From Desulfovibrio sp. OttesenSCG-928-C06 (GTDB taxonomy: Bacteria; Desulfobacterota; Desulfovibrionia; Desulfovibrionales; Desulfovibrionaceae), in NCBI GenBank assembly GCA_030267065.1, contig JAJDJF010000004.1:1-58159 (forward strand): DNA of 58,159 bases, in the 5' to 3' direction. The stretch's first letter is position 1; each line of letters starts with the position of its first letter. Under the pieces are notes generated by a model. The model ran no database searches, was not told where the DNA came from, and was given only the letters and a program-made list of their open reading frames with translations. Positions 15,391 through 24,181 of this stretch are shown here, piece by piece. The translations under genes and the position numbers were made by a program.

Positions 15391-16671
15391 ATGAAGTACT
15401 TTCTGGCAGGAGGAGCTGTAAGAAACATGCTCCTGGGCCTGAAGCCCACCGATTACGACTACGCGTTCAGCGGTCCGGACGAGGACTTTATAGCGCTGAA
15501 CCCGGAAGCGCGCAAGCTCGGTCACGGCCCTGCCTATCAGCTTGGCAAGCACGAGTTCACAAGACTTGAGAACGATGACATCATGAATGACCTTGAGCGC
15601 CGCGACTTCACGCTGAACAGCTTTCTGCTTGAGGAAGACGGCACCCTGCACATGCACCGTTCCGCCCTGACGGATCTTAAGAACGGACATCTGGCTCCGG
15701 CCTCGCCTTCTGCCATGTCTGACGATCCGCTGCGTATTTTCCGGGCCGCAAGGCTTGCTGCCGTCTACCCCTCACTTTCGCCAACAGAAGAATGCCTGCG
15801 CCAGATGCGCGAGGCCGCCACCCTGCCCAGCTTTGAGGAACTGGCCGCCGAGCGCGTCGGGAGCGAATGCCATAAGGCCATGCTTGGCGAAAAGCCCGGC
15901 AACTTCCTGCGCCTGCTTGGGGAATCCGACACCCTGCATTTCTGGTTCAGGGAGCTTGAAGGCTCCAGCAGCATTCCGGCCGGGCCGGTCAAGTACCACA
16001 AGACCGACGTGCTGGAACACATTGCCAGAGTGATGGACAAGGTTGTGGAAGAATACAGCTGCTGGACAGAAAGTAATGCGCCACATTCCGGAATTGAAGC
16101 AGAAGCGGACGCAGAACCCGGACCAGAGGCTGGAGCCGATACAGAAATCGAACCAGAAACAAAAGCTTCCACAGAACCGGAACTTGAACAGGAAGATACC
16201 CGCCTGCTCTGCGTCTGGATGGCGCTGTGCCATGATCTCGGCAAGGTTAACACACCAAGTGATGTTCTGCCGCACCACTACCAGCACGAAGTACGCGGAA
16301 TGCACGCGGCCTCAAGCCTTGCCAAACGTCTCAAGCTTTCCGAACGCATGCGGGTGGCTGGAATACTTTCGGCAAAGCTGCACATGAAGGCCGGCATTTA
16401 CCACATGCTCCGCCCCTCAACCAAAGTGGACATGCTTGTGGAAGCCCACTCAAAACGCCTTCTGCTACCATTATTCCTTCTGGCGCAAGCCGATTCCGGC
16501 AACCCGACCCTGATGAAGTCGGCAAGCGAAGACCTGTTGGCCATCCTGCAAGTAAAACTGGCTCCCAAATGGCAGGATATGGGCAAGGAGTCCGGCAAAA
16601 AGCTGCGTGAGCTGCGTTGCCAGAAGCTCGCCGCCCTTCGCGCTGTTACCCCAAAAGTAAATCCGGAATAA
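15391..16671 (+). CDS. cca: CCA-adding tRNA nucleotidyltransferase / HD-domain nucleotidyltransferase
   Basis: 426 residues. It probably adds or repairs the 3' CCA end of tRNA; poly(A) polymerase of the same family is the alternative. The head domain has GGAVRN at 7-12, the metal-binding DYD at 21-23, and ERRDFTLNSFLL at 69-80. DDPLRIFRAARLAA at 111-124 is the neck helix. The C-terminal HD phosphohydrolase-type domain has YHKTDVLEH and CHDLGK (His281, Asp282), as in E. coli Cca. Between those HD elements, residues about 235-268 form a Glu/Ala/Pro-rich acidic insert absent from the E. coli enzyme. No clear Shine-Dalgarno precedes ATG 15391. The neighbouring birA gene is divergent. Confidence 0.87.
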   Translation: MKYFLAGGAVRNMLLGLKPTDYDYAFSGPDEDFIALNPEARKLGHGPAYQLGKHEFTRLENDDIMNDLERRDFTLNSFLLEEDGTLHMHRSALTDLKNGHLAPASPSAMSDDPLRIFRAARLAAVYPSLSPTEECLRQMREAATLPSFEELAAERVGSECHKAMLGEKPGNFLRLLGESDTLHFWFRELEGSSSIPAGPVKYHKTDVLEHIARVMDKVVEEYSCWTESNAPHSGIEAEADAEPGPEAGADTEIEPETKASTEPELEQEDTRLLCVWMALCHDLGKVNTPSDVLPHHYQHEVRGMHAASSLAKRLKLSERMRVAGILSAKLHMKAGIYHMLRPSTKVDMLVEAHSKRLLLPLFLLAQADSGNPTLMKSASEDLLAILQVKLAPKWQDMGKESGKKLRELRCQKLAALRAVTPKVNPE

Positions 16672-16976
16672 ACCGGAACAACTGCGCAATCAAAAAATTT
16701 TGGCAAACAGAAAAGCCAGGAACAGCTTGACAAACGCCTCACTCCCCTGCAATCCGGAACATCATCAATACCGCCTTTACCCGCAAGAATAAACAGATCC
16801 CAGCCAGATCGCCTATCACCTCCCTTCAATAGGGCACTATACCGCCGCCTACTGCATGATACTTTGTACTATTATTCACTTTATACAGTATAAAAAAATC
16901 TATTGAAAGCTATTTACTTTTATCTTAACTCTAACTCTTAGTCCTTTCTATTACAGTTTAACAAAATGGAGCCATC
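16672..16976. other. Upstream region of ilvE, non-coding
   Basis: This 305-nt A+T-rich interval has no credible gene. It contains the symmetric element TTATACAGTATAA (16881-16893) and a possible sigma-70 promoter, TTGAAA (16903-16908) with TAACTC 17 nt downstream. The palindrome just ahead of the promoter could be an operator. No terminator or attenuator hairpin lies before ilvE. Confidence 0.4.
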
Positions 16977-18062
16977 ATGAAAATCCGTTACGAGTTGCTC
17001 GATAAGAGTAAACGAAAATCACCCCCGTCAAAAGTGGAAGGCTTTGGTCAAACCCGCACCAACCATATGTTTATGGTTGATTTCGAAAATGGCGAATGGA
17101 AAGATCCGCGTATCATTCCTTACAACAAATTCCCCATGAGCCCCGGCGCGGTCAGCCTTCACTACGGTCAGAATATTTTTGAGGGCGCAAAGGCCTTCAA
17201 GCACTCTAACGGCGAAATTTATGTCTGGCGCTGGGAAGAAAATGCCAAGCGTCTGAACCACTCGGCATACGTTACCATGATGGCTCAAATTCCCGTGGAG
17301 TTGCAGACGGAAGGACTTCTGCGACTCCTGGATGTAGAACGCGACTGGTGCCCCGAGGAACCGGAATCCTCCATGTATATCAGGCCGTTCATGTTCGGCA
17401 CTGAAGACACCCTTGGCGTAAAGGCTTCGTCTACTTACACTTACTGCATTATGCTGTCGCCCTCCGGCGCTTACTACAAGGGCGGATTCAACAACGCCGT
17501 GACCCTTCTTATTACCGAGAAGTATCACAGAGCTGTTTCCGGCGGTACCGGCACTGCCAAAACCGGCGGCAACTACTCCGCGTCCCTCCTCCCCGCTGCC
17601 CACGCCTACAGCAAGGGCTGCGCGCAGGTGCTTTATCTGGACGCCACCAACCAGTACGTTGAAGAAGCAGGCACCATGAACCATTACCATGTTATGGATG
17701 ATGGTACCTTCATTATTCCTGAATTCAACGACAGCATTCTCCGCTCCACCACTTCCTCTGCCGTTCTTGAGCTTGCCGCCATGGGCAAAGTCAAGGCCCG
17801 TCAGGAAGTTGTTGAAGTCAAAAAGTTCCTCAGCGACATCAAGTCCGGCAAAATCATCGAAGCGGGCGGCTTTGGCACCGCTGCGGTGGTTAGCCCGGTC
17901 GGCAAATACATGTTTGACGACGGCAGCACCATCACCGTTGGCGATGGCGGCGTTGGCAAACACAGCCGCGCCCTGTACGAGCTTTACATGGGCATGCAGG
18001 TAGGCAGCACCCCTGCTCCCGAAGGCTGGCTCACCAAAGTTGAGCGCTACGAACAAAAGTAG
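16977..18062 (+). CDS. ilvE: Branched-chain amino acid aminotransferase (fold-type IV)
   Basis: 361 residues. A PLP enzyme for the last step of Val, Leu and Ile synthesis, exchanging the amino group with glutamate. It is the long bacterial/eukaryotic BCAT type: LHYGQNIFEGAKAF at about 61-74, YIRPFMFGTEDTLGV, SGGTGTAKTGGNYSASLLP with the PLP Lys at about 195, YVEEAGTMNHYHV, and a TTSSAVLELAA segment. GGAG lies before the ATG. It is monocistronic: its own upstream region precedes it and a strong terminator follows within 50 nt. No biosynthetic neighbours are present. Confidence 0.94.
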   Translation: MKIRYELLDKSKRKSPPSKVEGFGQTRTNHMFMVDFENGEWKDPRIIPYNKFPMSPGAVSLHYGQNIFEGAKAFKHSNGEIYVWRWEENAKRLNHSAYVTMMAQIPVELQTEGLLRLLDVERDWCPEEPESSMYIRPFMFGTEDTLGVKASSTYTYCIMLSPSGAYYKGGFNNAVTLLITEKYHRAVSGGTGTAKTGGNYSASLLPAAHAYSKGCAQVLYLDATNQYVEEAGTMNHYHVMDDGTFIIPEFNDSILRSTTSSAVLELAAMGKVKARQEVVEVKKFLSDIKSGKIIEAGGFGTAAVVSPVGKYMFDDGSTITVGDGGVGKHSRALYELYMGMQVGSTPAPEGWLTKVERYEQK

Positions 18063-18083
18063 CAGCCAATAGATGCAAAACAA

Positions 18084-18118
18084 AAAAAACCGCCTGTTAC
18101 GCAGGCGGTTTTTTTTGT
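18084..18118 (+). terminator. Intrinsic terminator of ilvE
   Basis: AACCGCCTG (18088-18096), 5-nt loop, CAGGCGGTT (18102-18110), then a run of T to 18116. An A-run precedes the stem, so it can also act on the other strand. Confidence 0.93.
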
Positions 18119-18257
18119 TTTGCATCACCACATACAGTAAAATATCTTGTCCGCAAAAATAACAATGTTAATTACAGCGCCAATGTGGAAAATAAGACAA
18201 AGCCCATGAAATATGCTAGCGAATATACAGCACTCAACTAGTACCACAGGGGACATT

Positions 18258-19145
18258 ATGACCCAGCAGCCGGTATACTTTCGCCCGCCATCAGAAGCTT
18301 CCAGCTTGCTGATACCGGTTATGCGCGGTTGCCCGCATAACCGCTGCACCTTTTGCAACATTTTCAAAAACGTTCACTTCCAGCTCATTCCTCTTGAGGA
18401 AATCCTCAAAATGCTTGATGCGGACGCCGTTGAGCATGCCCCCGTAATCGAACAGGTCAAAGGAATCTACCTGGAAGGCGGCGACCCGATGGCCCTGAAC
18501 CCGGAAACGCTTGAAGCGGTTATGAAGCACGCCCATATGCGCTTTCCGCACCTTGAGCATATTGCCTGTTACGCCACAGCCCGTTCCGTCATACGCAGAA
18601 CGCCTGAACAACTCAAATCACTGGCAGACGCCGGCTTGCGCCGCGTTTACATTGGCCTTGAGTCCGGCCTTGACGATATCCTGAAAGCCACACGCAAGGG
18701 CTGCACCAGCGCGGATCTGGCAGAAGCGGGAAGACTGCTGAGTGTGGCAAATATAGAAAACGACGTGTCCATTATGCTCGGCATTGGCGGCAAAGAGCTA
18801 TCCAGACAACATGCCCTGGCTACCGCCGAGCTTTTCAATCTAATCGAACCGGCCTGCGTCCGCATCTGCACTTTTGTGCCAAAACTCGGCACCCACCTTG
18901 GAGATGATTTTTTGCGCGGGCACTTCACCCTTATGGGACCGCACGATATTCTACACGAACTGCGTCTGCTGGTGGAAGCCACCACTGGTAACACGCGCTT
19001 CCTGAGTTCCCACTGGACAAACTTTATCCGTTTTGATGTTGAAATGCCGCGCGGTAAAAATATCCTGCTGGAACTGCTTGATGCCGCGCTGGAGATGGAC
19101 GAAAGCCAGTTCAGACCGCTTGGTATAAACGATGTGCGCGACTAA
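18258..19145 (+). CDS. Radical SAM protein of the CX4CX2C class
   Basis: 295 residues from ATG 18258, which has AGGGGA 5 nt upstream; an in-frame ATG at 18213 has no ribosome-binding site. The cluster motif is CPHNRCTFC (Cys25, Cys30, Cys33), so the first spacing is four residues rather than the usual three. A GGDP motif (YLEGGDP) and the strand motifs YIGLESG and MLGIGG fit a radical SAM barrel. A PKLGTHLGDDF segment follows. Proteins with this motif are common in anaerobes and mostly uncharacterised. No substrate clue is given by the neighbours: ilvE is separated by a terminator and ppaC is convergent. Confidence 0.82.
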   Translation: MTQQPVYFRPPSEASSLLIPVMRGCPHNRCTFCNIFKNVHFQLIPLEEILKMLDADAVEHAPVIEQVKGIYLEGGDPMALNPETLEAVMKHAHMRFPHLEHIACYATARSVIRRTPEQLKSLADAGLRRVYIGLESGLDDILKATRKGCTSADLAEAGRLLSVANIENDVSIMLGIGGKELSRQHALATAELFNLIEPACVRICTFVPKLGTHLGDDFLRGHFTLMGPHDILHELRLLVEATTGNTRFLSSHWTNFIRFDVEMPRGKNILLELLDAALEMDESQFRPLGINDVRD

Positions 19146-19171
19146 ACGGTAAAAAAACAGATAAAACAAAG

Positions 19172-19206
19172 AACTCCCCACAGGCCGGGCCTGAGGGGAG
19201 TTTTGA
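19172..19206. terminator. Bidirectional terminator between the radical SAM gene and ppaC
   Basis: AACTCCCC (19172-19179) pairs with GGGGAGTT (19195-19202), and CAGGCC pairs with GGCCTG inside it, followed by T on the plus strand and an A-rich stretch on the other side. It lies between two convergent genes. Confidence 0.85.
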
Positions 19207-19223
19207 CTTTCTGATGACTGCTT

Positions 19224-20129
19224 TTATTTGAAAGCAGCTTCAAGCTTGGGAACAACATCCTTTTTGCGGCTCATCACGCCGGGCAGCCAGGTATCGGCAG
19301 TAGTGAATACCTTTTTGCCGAGTTCAGCATCGTCGGAGCACAGCAGCAGTTCCGAGCCTTCCTTCATGATATCGGTCAGCAGCAGCATTACAGTGTGGCG
19401 TCCTTCGGCCTTGGCTTCCTGCACAGCCTTGCGCAGGTCGTCCTTCACGCCGTCCAGCAGGCCGAGGTCAACAACTTCCAGCTGGCCAACGCCAACCTTT
19501 TTGCCGTTCATCTCAAAATCCTTGTAGTCGCGGAAAAGCAGCTCGCGTCCGGGTACCCCGGCAACAGCGGATTTAACCACGAACATCTCCATGCCAAGGG
19601 CGGCGTAGTCTTCCACACCGGCAATGCGGGCCAGAGTCTGCACGGCCTTGCGGTCTTCATCGGTGGTGGTGGGAGACTTGAAGATCAGGGTGTCGGAAAG
19701 AATGGCGCACAGCATGATTCCGGCAATATTGCGGGGAATTTCAATGCCGTAGAAATCATACATACCCTTGATCACGGTGCAGGTGCAACCAACAGGCTGC
19801 GCCCAGAAAAACAACGGGCTGGAGGTGGTGATATCGCCAAGCTTATGGTGGTCGACAATACCGAGCAGTTCGGCTTTATCCAGATCTTCCGGGGCCTGAC
19901 CGCGATCGGAGTGGTCAACCAGAATAAGCTTCTGCCCGGCCACAGAAGGCAGCAGGGCCGGAGCGGCAAAGCCAAAGCGTTCCAGAACAAAGGCGGTTTC
20001 CGGCGGCACTTTGCCCTGAGCGTAAGGTACGGCAGTAACGCCGCGTTTACTCATGAAATCAGCAACCGCAATGGCTGAAACAATGGAGTCCGTATCAGGA
20101 TTCTTATGACCTACAACTATAGCCGACAT
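19224..20129 (-). CDS. ppaC: Manganese-dependent inorganic pyrophosphatase (family II)
   Basis: 301 residues from ATG 20129, chosen because GGAGGTCAT directly precedes it and the protein then begins MSAIVVGHKNPDTDS. It hydrolyses pyrophosphate to phosphate in the cytoplasm. In sulfate reducers this pulls ATP sulfurylase forward, since sulfate activation releases pyrophosphate. DHH-family motifs are complete: GHKNPDTDS at 7-15, LVDHSDR, the name-giving IVDHHKLGD, and the DHHA2 C-terminal substrate motif SRKKDVVPKL. There is no CBS/DRTGG regulatory insert. It is on the same strand as the upstream EIIC gene but 256 nt away, so probably separately expressed. Confidence 0.95.
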   Translation of the reverse strand: MSAIVVGHKNPDTDSIVSAIAVADFMSKRGVTAVPYAQGKVPPETAFVLERFGFAAPALLPSVAGQKLILVDHSDRGQAPEDLDKAELLGIVDHHKLGDITTSSPLFFWAQPVGCTCTVIKGMYDFYGIEIPRNIAGIMLCAILSDTLIFKSPTTTDEDRKAVQTLARIAGVEDYAALGMEMFVVKSAVAGVPGRELLFRDYKDFEMNGKKVGVGQLEVVDLGLLDGVKDDLRKAVQEAKAEGRHTVMLLLTDIMKEGSELLLCSDDAELGKKVFTTADTWLPGVMSRKKDVVPKLEAAFK

Positions 20130-20385
20130 ATGACCTCCGTCTGGCAGCGTGTATGTTTTGCGTAAAAACGGGAGCCGCAAAGCAGGCTCCGCAACCAGCC
20201 GGGACTGTTTTTGTATCCCGGCAGGCAATTTTCCTTATCGTATCCGGCCCGCGCCCGTCCAGAAAAAAGCGCCCTGTCTGCATCAGCTTGCGCCTGCGCG
20301 AGTGTGCCCACGTCTGCTCGGGTTTGCTCGAACAAGGCAGCGAGACAACGCATCCAGACTGCGTGACTGGAAAATTTGTGGTAAG

Positions 20386-21128
20386 CTACAACATCCAGAG
20401 TGCGGCCAGAGCGACCACACCTGCAACAAAAGTGCCTTGAGCCCAGCGGATGCGCAAGGCCAGCAAACCGCCAACTGCGGCAACAGTCCAGAGCATTCCC
20501 CACTGGACCGGACCGGCAGGCATCCCCCAAAGACCTTCCGGCAACGGCGCGCCGGTCGGCCATAATTGAAGACGAACGCCGAACAGCCAGACTATGCCAA
20601 ATATAACCATGGCTGACACCAGATACAGACAGCCGAACACAAGACTTTGCCTGAGCAGCGCGTTGCGAACGCTGCGCCCTAGAACAGCGGCAATATCGCC
20701 ACTACCGGCTACAGCTTCCTGAAGTTTATGGTAGTCGCCACCCTGATACTTGCGCAGGCGGTTCTCTACCCTGGCCCCCAGCGAAGCCAGCGGCAGGCAT
20801 AATACCAGCAGCAATACTGATTGTTGGGGAGTTGTCAGATTGAAAATGGCGGTCAGCGGCAAAAAAACCAGATACGGCAAAAGAGCCAGGGGCGGAACGT
20901 AAGTACCAACATAAAAAGAATCAAGCCAGATCAGCTCAAAGAAAATAGCAGCCGGTATAGCTATTTCAGGCGAACCGCCGAACAGCCACCAGAGCAGACC
21001 GGCGAATATGGGGTGCCTGCAAAAAACAAGCGAGGTGCAAACGCGTATGTCCAGCAACAGGACAAAAAAAAAGCGCTCAGTAATATCAGCCCCAGGGCCG
21101 CTGAAAAATCACAGGCTAAAGCAGGCAC
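20386..21128 (-). CDS. Mannose-type PTS EIIC component, reading frame broken at an A9/T9 tract
   Basis: The open part (21057 to 20386) encodes about 223 residues with six or so membrane segments and the EIIC pattern: HPIFAGLLWWLFGG, AIFFELIWLDSFYVGTYVPP. On its own it would start at TTG 21057 without a ribosome-binding site and lack most of its first helix. A GTG at 21128 has AAGGA 8 nt upstream and directly follows the EIIB stop. It encodes MPALACDFSAALGLILLSAF, a good first helix, but goes out of frame at nine consecutive T (minus strand; 21064-21072). One extra T, or two fewer, would join the two into about 247 residues, the normal EIIC length. This may be slippage, phase variation, a real mutation or a sequencing error. 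Confidence 0.7.
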
Positions 21129-21129
21129 C

Positions 21130-21591
21130 TTACCAATCCTTTATTTGCGGCGAATCAGCCGGAATACTGCGAAAATCAAGCGTAACCCCACGGCTTTCAA
21201 GGTAACGCAGGCAACTTTCGTCATCAGCAGACAGCGCAATATGCGGGCAAATCTGCCTTTTTTCAGGAGCGTAATGCAGGTTGCCCACATTACAGGCTTC
21301 CATGACAATACCGGAATCAATAGCTTTGCGAGCGTCCGCGCAGTCGGCAAAAAGAATCAGGGCATCGTCATCTTTCTTCTGGTAGGAGTCCACCAGGGCT
21401 TTCAGTCCGTCAACCCGCACAAACTCCGAATGAATACGCGAGGGCACTGCCAGCAGGATAATCTGCTGGCGAAGTGTCTCTGCCGCAAAATCATCATTGG
21501 CCACAACCAGTTTTGTGGCTCTGGTGTATGGCAACCACGCTTCAATAATTTGCCCGTGAATCAGGCGGTTATCTATGCGGTACCATAGCAT
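21130..21591 (-). CDS. Mannose-type PTS EIIB component
   Basis: 153 residues, cytoplasmic. EIIB receives phosphate from EIIA on a histidine and passes it to sugar at EIIC/EIID. The N-terminus YRIDNRLIHGQI holds the phosphorylated His at position 12, as in the ManX/LevE family. The rest fits the fold, including VVANDDFAA and an ALILFAD segment. It lies 3 nt after EIIA and 1 nt before the GTG start of EIIC, so tightly coupled. No EIID gene follows. Confidence 0.88.
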   Translation of the reverse strand: MLWYRIDNRLIHGQIIEAWLPYTRATKLVVANDDFAAETLRQQIILLAVPSRIHSEFVRVDGLKALVDSYQKKDDDALILFADCADARKAIDSGIVMEACNVGNLHYAPEKRQICPHIALSADDESCLRYLESRGVTLDFRSIPADSPQIKDW

Positions 21592-21594
21592 GAT

Positions 21595-22050
21595 CTAGTT
21601 TTCTTCTGCCTGTGGAGCTGTTTTTTTGACCTTGCTGCGCAAAATATCCCCGGCCACGGCAATGCCCTCACGCCCGGCTTCGCAAGCGATTTCCGCCAGA
21701 TCATGCAGCGGCTTGTTCCGGTTGCCGAACACCTTGAGGAGCATGGGCAGGTTCACGCCCGTAAGCACTTCGATTTCACCACCCTTGCCCAGTAGCGAGA
21801 GGCTAAGATTGGTGGGGGTACCGCCAAACATATCAGTCAGAACCAGTACGCCCATGCCGGTATCCAGACGGGCCACGGCATCTGTAAGGCGCTGCACGGT
21901 TTCGCCAACATCGTTGTTGATGTCAACCTGAATGGAAACGCAGTCCTGAATCGGGCCAAGAATATGCTCGGCCGCGCGCAACAGGGAAGCGCCGTAATCA
22001 ACGTGCGTTACAATTACAACTCCAATATGAACTTTTCTTTCTTCATGCAT
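21595..22050 (-). CDS. Mannose-type PTS EIIA component
   Basis: 151 residues. It accepts phosphate from HPr and passes it to EIIB. The active His16 lies in VIVTHVDYGASLL, the usual position. LTDMFGGTPTNLSLSLL and a GVNLPMLLKV segment are diagnostic of the EIIA-Man fold. The C-terminus is short and charged. It is 7 nt downstream of rapZ in the rpoN/ptsN neighbourhood, a context in proteobacteria where such components often act in signalling rather than sugar uptake (inference). Confidence 0.9.
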   Translation of the reverse strand: MHEERKVHIGVVIVTHVDYGASLLRAAEHILGPIQDCVSIQVDINNDVGETVQRLTDAVARLDTGMGVLVLTDMFGGTPTNLSLSLLGKGGEIEVLTGVNLPMLLKVFGNRNKPLHDLAEIACEAGREGIAVAGDILRSKVKKTAPQAEEN

Positions 22051-22057
22051 ATGATTA

Positions 22058-22930
22058 TTACCCTAATTCCAGATGGCGGTGTTCTATGCTCACCGCATAG
22101 CCGTTTTCTTTAAGTGCCTTACCCGCGGCTTCCGTTACAGCCACGGAACGATGCCTGCCGCCGGTGCAACCAAAGGCAATGGTAACCCGGTAGCGTCCTT
22201 CATTTTCAAATAACGGCAGCAGATATTCCAAAAAATTGCGCAGTTTGAGCATAAAGCCTTTGCCGGGCTCGCTTTCAAGAACATAGTCGCGTATGGGCTC
22301 GTCCTTGCCGCTCATGGGGCGCAAATCCTCAACAAAAAATGGGTTCGGCAAAAAGCGCAGGTCGTACATCATGTCCGTTTCAGCCGGAAGACCGTATTTG
22401 AACCCGAACGAAATAAGATGAACGCGAAAGTTGCGCGATTTTTCGAACAATCCGGCGTAACGCTTCTGGATAAAACGCCGGAGATCGTGGATGGACATGC
22501 TGCTGGTATCGATTACCAGATCCGCGTTGTTCCGCAACGGCAGCAGTCGCTCACTTTCTGTCCTGATGGCCTGCTCCAGCCCCAGCCCTTCCGACTCCAG
22601 AGGGTGCGGCCTGCGGGTGGTGGCGTAACGGCGCATGATCACGTCATGAGACGCTTCGATAAAAACCAGCCTGACATCGCCGGTGCCGCGCAGGTTCAGC
22701 AACTGACGCACATAGTCGCGGTCGGCATCCTGCTGGCTTATATCCAGCCCGATAGCCAGCCCCTTGTAGTGGGCCAGTTCTTCGGAGTGCAGGAGCGAAA
22801 GCATCTGCGGCACAAGGCCAAGCGGCAGTCCGTCAATGGCAAAAAAGCGCATGTCTTCCAGCACATTGATAGCAGATGTTTTGCCGCCGCCGGAAAGACC
22901 GGCCAGCAATACCACCGGAAAAGTTTCCAT
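22058..22930 (-). CDS. rapZ: RNase adapter / nucleotide-binding protein RapZ
   Basis: 290 residues from ATG 22930; a TTG at 22951, overlapping the end of ptsN, is an alternative because the ATG lacks a strong ribosome-binding site. RapZ/YvcJ proteins are P-loop proteins; E. coli RapZ presents small RNAs to RNase E and senses cell-envelope precursors. The Walker A motif GLSGGGKT is at 11-18. The C-terminal domain has the conserved FGFKYGLP, DLRFLPNPF and GCTGGRHRSV, the latter forming the ligand pocket. It sits between ptsN and the EIIA gene, the classical ptsN-rapZ linkage. Confidence 0.93.
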   Translation of the reverse strand: METFPVVLLAGLSGGGKTSAINVLEDMRFFAIDGLPLGLVPQMLSLLHSEELAHYKGLAIGLDISQQDADRDYVRQLLNLRGTGDVRLVFIEASHDVIMRRYATTRRPHPLESEGLGLEQAIRTESERLLPLRNNADLVIDTSSMSIHDLRRFIQKRYAGLFEKSRNFRVHLISFGFKYGLPAETDMMYDLRFLPNPFFVEDLRPMSGKDEPIRDYVLESEPGKGFMLKLRNFLEYLLPLFENEGRYRVTIAFGCTGGRHRSVAVTEAAGKALKENGYAVSIEHRHLELG

Positions 22931-22953
22931 CTTGTCACTGAATTCGCTCAAGA

Positions 22954-23412
22954 CTAATCCCGCCAGACAGAGTTCAGGATGCGCCGGATTTCTTCTGCAT
23001 CTCCGGCTTCCATGAAGCGTTTGCGAAATTCCGCGCTCCGGAAAATTCTGGCCGCGTGCCCAAGCACGCCGAATATACCGGAAGACGGATCCTGCGGAGC
23101 CACAATCAGACAAAAAATATGGCAGGCCTTGCCGTCTACAGCCGCAAAGTCGCAGCCTTTGATGCTGCGCCCGATGACAACCCGGGTCTCCAGCACACTG
23201 GCGTCCTTGCCGTGCGGGATGGCGACTCCGTCCCCAAGCCCGGTGCTGCCCAGGGCCTCGCGTTGCAGCAATACCTGCATGACGCTGCCCCGATCAAGAC
23301 CGGGGCAGCCGCAGTTCAGGGCATCCACCAGCTCAATGAGCGCTTCCTGCTTGGAGCTTGCGCCCATGTCAGCAATGATGCCGCCATTTTTCAAAAAATC
23401 AGCCAATGCCAT
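22954..23412 (-). CDS. ptsN: PTS EIIA-Ntr (nitrogen-type) regulatory protein
   Basis: 152 residues, cytoplasmic. EIIA-Ntr is the output of the nitrogen PTS and regulates potassium transport, envelope stress and metabolism by its phosphorylation state. The phosphorylated His67 lies in GVAIPHGKD. The fold markers LGSTGLGDG and FGVLGHAARIF are present. Located between hpf and rapZ, and downstream of rpoN on the same strand. No ptsP (EI-Ntr) or ptsO gene is in the window. Confidence 0.93.
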   Translation of the reverse strand: MALADFLKNGGIIADMGASSKQEALIELVDALNCGCPGLDRGSVMQVLLQREALGSTGLGDGVAIPHGKDASVLETRVVIGRSIKGCDFAAVDGKACHIFCLIVAPQDPSSGIFGVLGHAARIFRSAEFRKRFMEAGDAEEIRRILNSVWRD

Positions 23413-23539
23413 TATCTGGCCCTCAAGAGACCGGAGGCTGGGCTAGCCCCGGAACCGCCAAAACACATTATCTGCCACACGCAAACAGGTGCGGGGCGTA
23501 AATACGATATTTGCGGCAGCGGCTGCCCGGCCAGGCCTT

Positions 23540-24088
23540 TTATTCGTCCTCGGAAACAATCAGTCCGAAAGTTCCGTTCTTGCGCCTGTAAAGCACGTTT
23601 ACAGATTCTGTTTCCGCATTCAGGAAAACAAGAAATTCATCGCCGCTGTCTTCAAGCTGCAGGGCGGCATCGTCAACAAACAGCGGGCGAGGCTCGTAGT
23701 GGGAAACGCCGGAAATTTCGCGGCTGCCCTTCTTGCCCTTGGCCTTGTAGTTGAAGACTTCCACTTCCGGAGCGTCCGGAGCCTTGGCGTTACGGCGCTT
23801 TTCCTTATTCTTTTCGCCATGCTTCTTAAGCTGGGCCTCAAGCTTGTCCAGCACCATATCGACGCTGGCGTACATGTCTTGCGACTCTTCAGTGGCGGAT
23901 ATATTGATATTATCTCCGATGAACTGCACTTCAATCTTGTGCCGGAACTTATCCACGCTCATATTGACGTTCATTTCAACGTTATCGGACTTGTGAATGA
24001 AGCGGGAAAGCTTGTCAAAGCGGCGGGCGGCGTACTTCTTGAGGTGCTCTGAGGGCTCAAAATTCTTGAAGTTGTAGGCGATATTCAT
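23540..24088 (-). CDS. hpf: Ribosome hibernation promoting factor, long form
   Basis: 182 residues. It binds the 30S decoding centre and, in the long form, dimerises 70S ribosomes into inactive 100S particles. The N-terminal domain (1-100) is basic with VEMNVNMSVDKFRHKIEVQF; the linker is charged. The C-terminal dimerisation domain has FLVFLNAETESVNVLYRR and DGTFGLI-like NGTFGLIV. GGGAGG lies 5 nt before the ATG. Located between rpoN and ptsN, the standard order in proteobacteria. Confidence 0.94.
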   Translation of the reverse strand: MNIAYNFKNFEPSEHLKKYAARRFDKLSRFIHKSDNVEMNVNMSVDKFRHKIEVQFIGDNINISATEESQDMYASVDMVLDKLEAQLKKHGEKNKEKRRNAKAPDAPEVEVFNYKAKGKKGSREISGVSHYEPRPLFVDDAALQLEDSGDEFLVFLNAETESVNVLYRRKNGTFGLIVSEDE

Positions 24089-24181
24089 AAAAGCCTCCCA
24101 AGTTAAAGGGTAATAACAAATCCCACTTTAAATCTACTAAAATCGCTTCGCGCCAGCAAGCTAAATCCTGAGCATATACCT

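Noticed and set aside
16856-16906. A 16-codon isoleucine-rich ORF upstream of ilvE, resembling an attenuator leader
   Set aside because: The DNA is A+T-rich, so Ile and Lys codons are expected. There is no ribosome-binding site and no terminator hairpin between it and ilvE.
20117-20563. A minus-strand frame in the place where an EIID gene might be expected
   Set aside because: It overlaps the end of EIIC and the start of ppaC and has no membrane segments, so it is not EIID.
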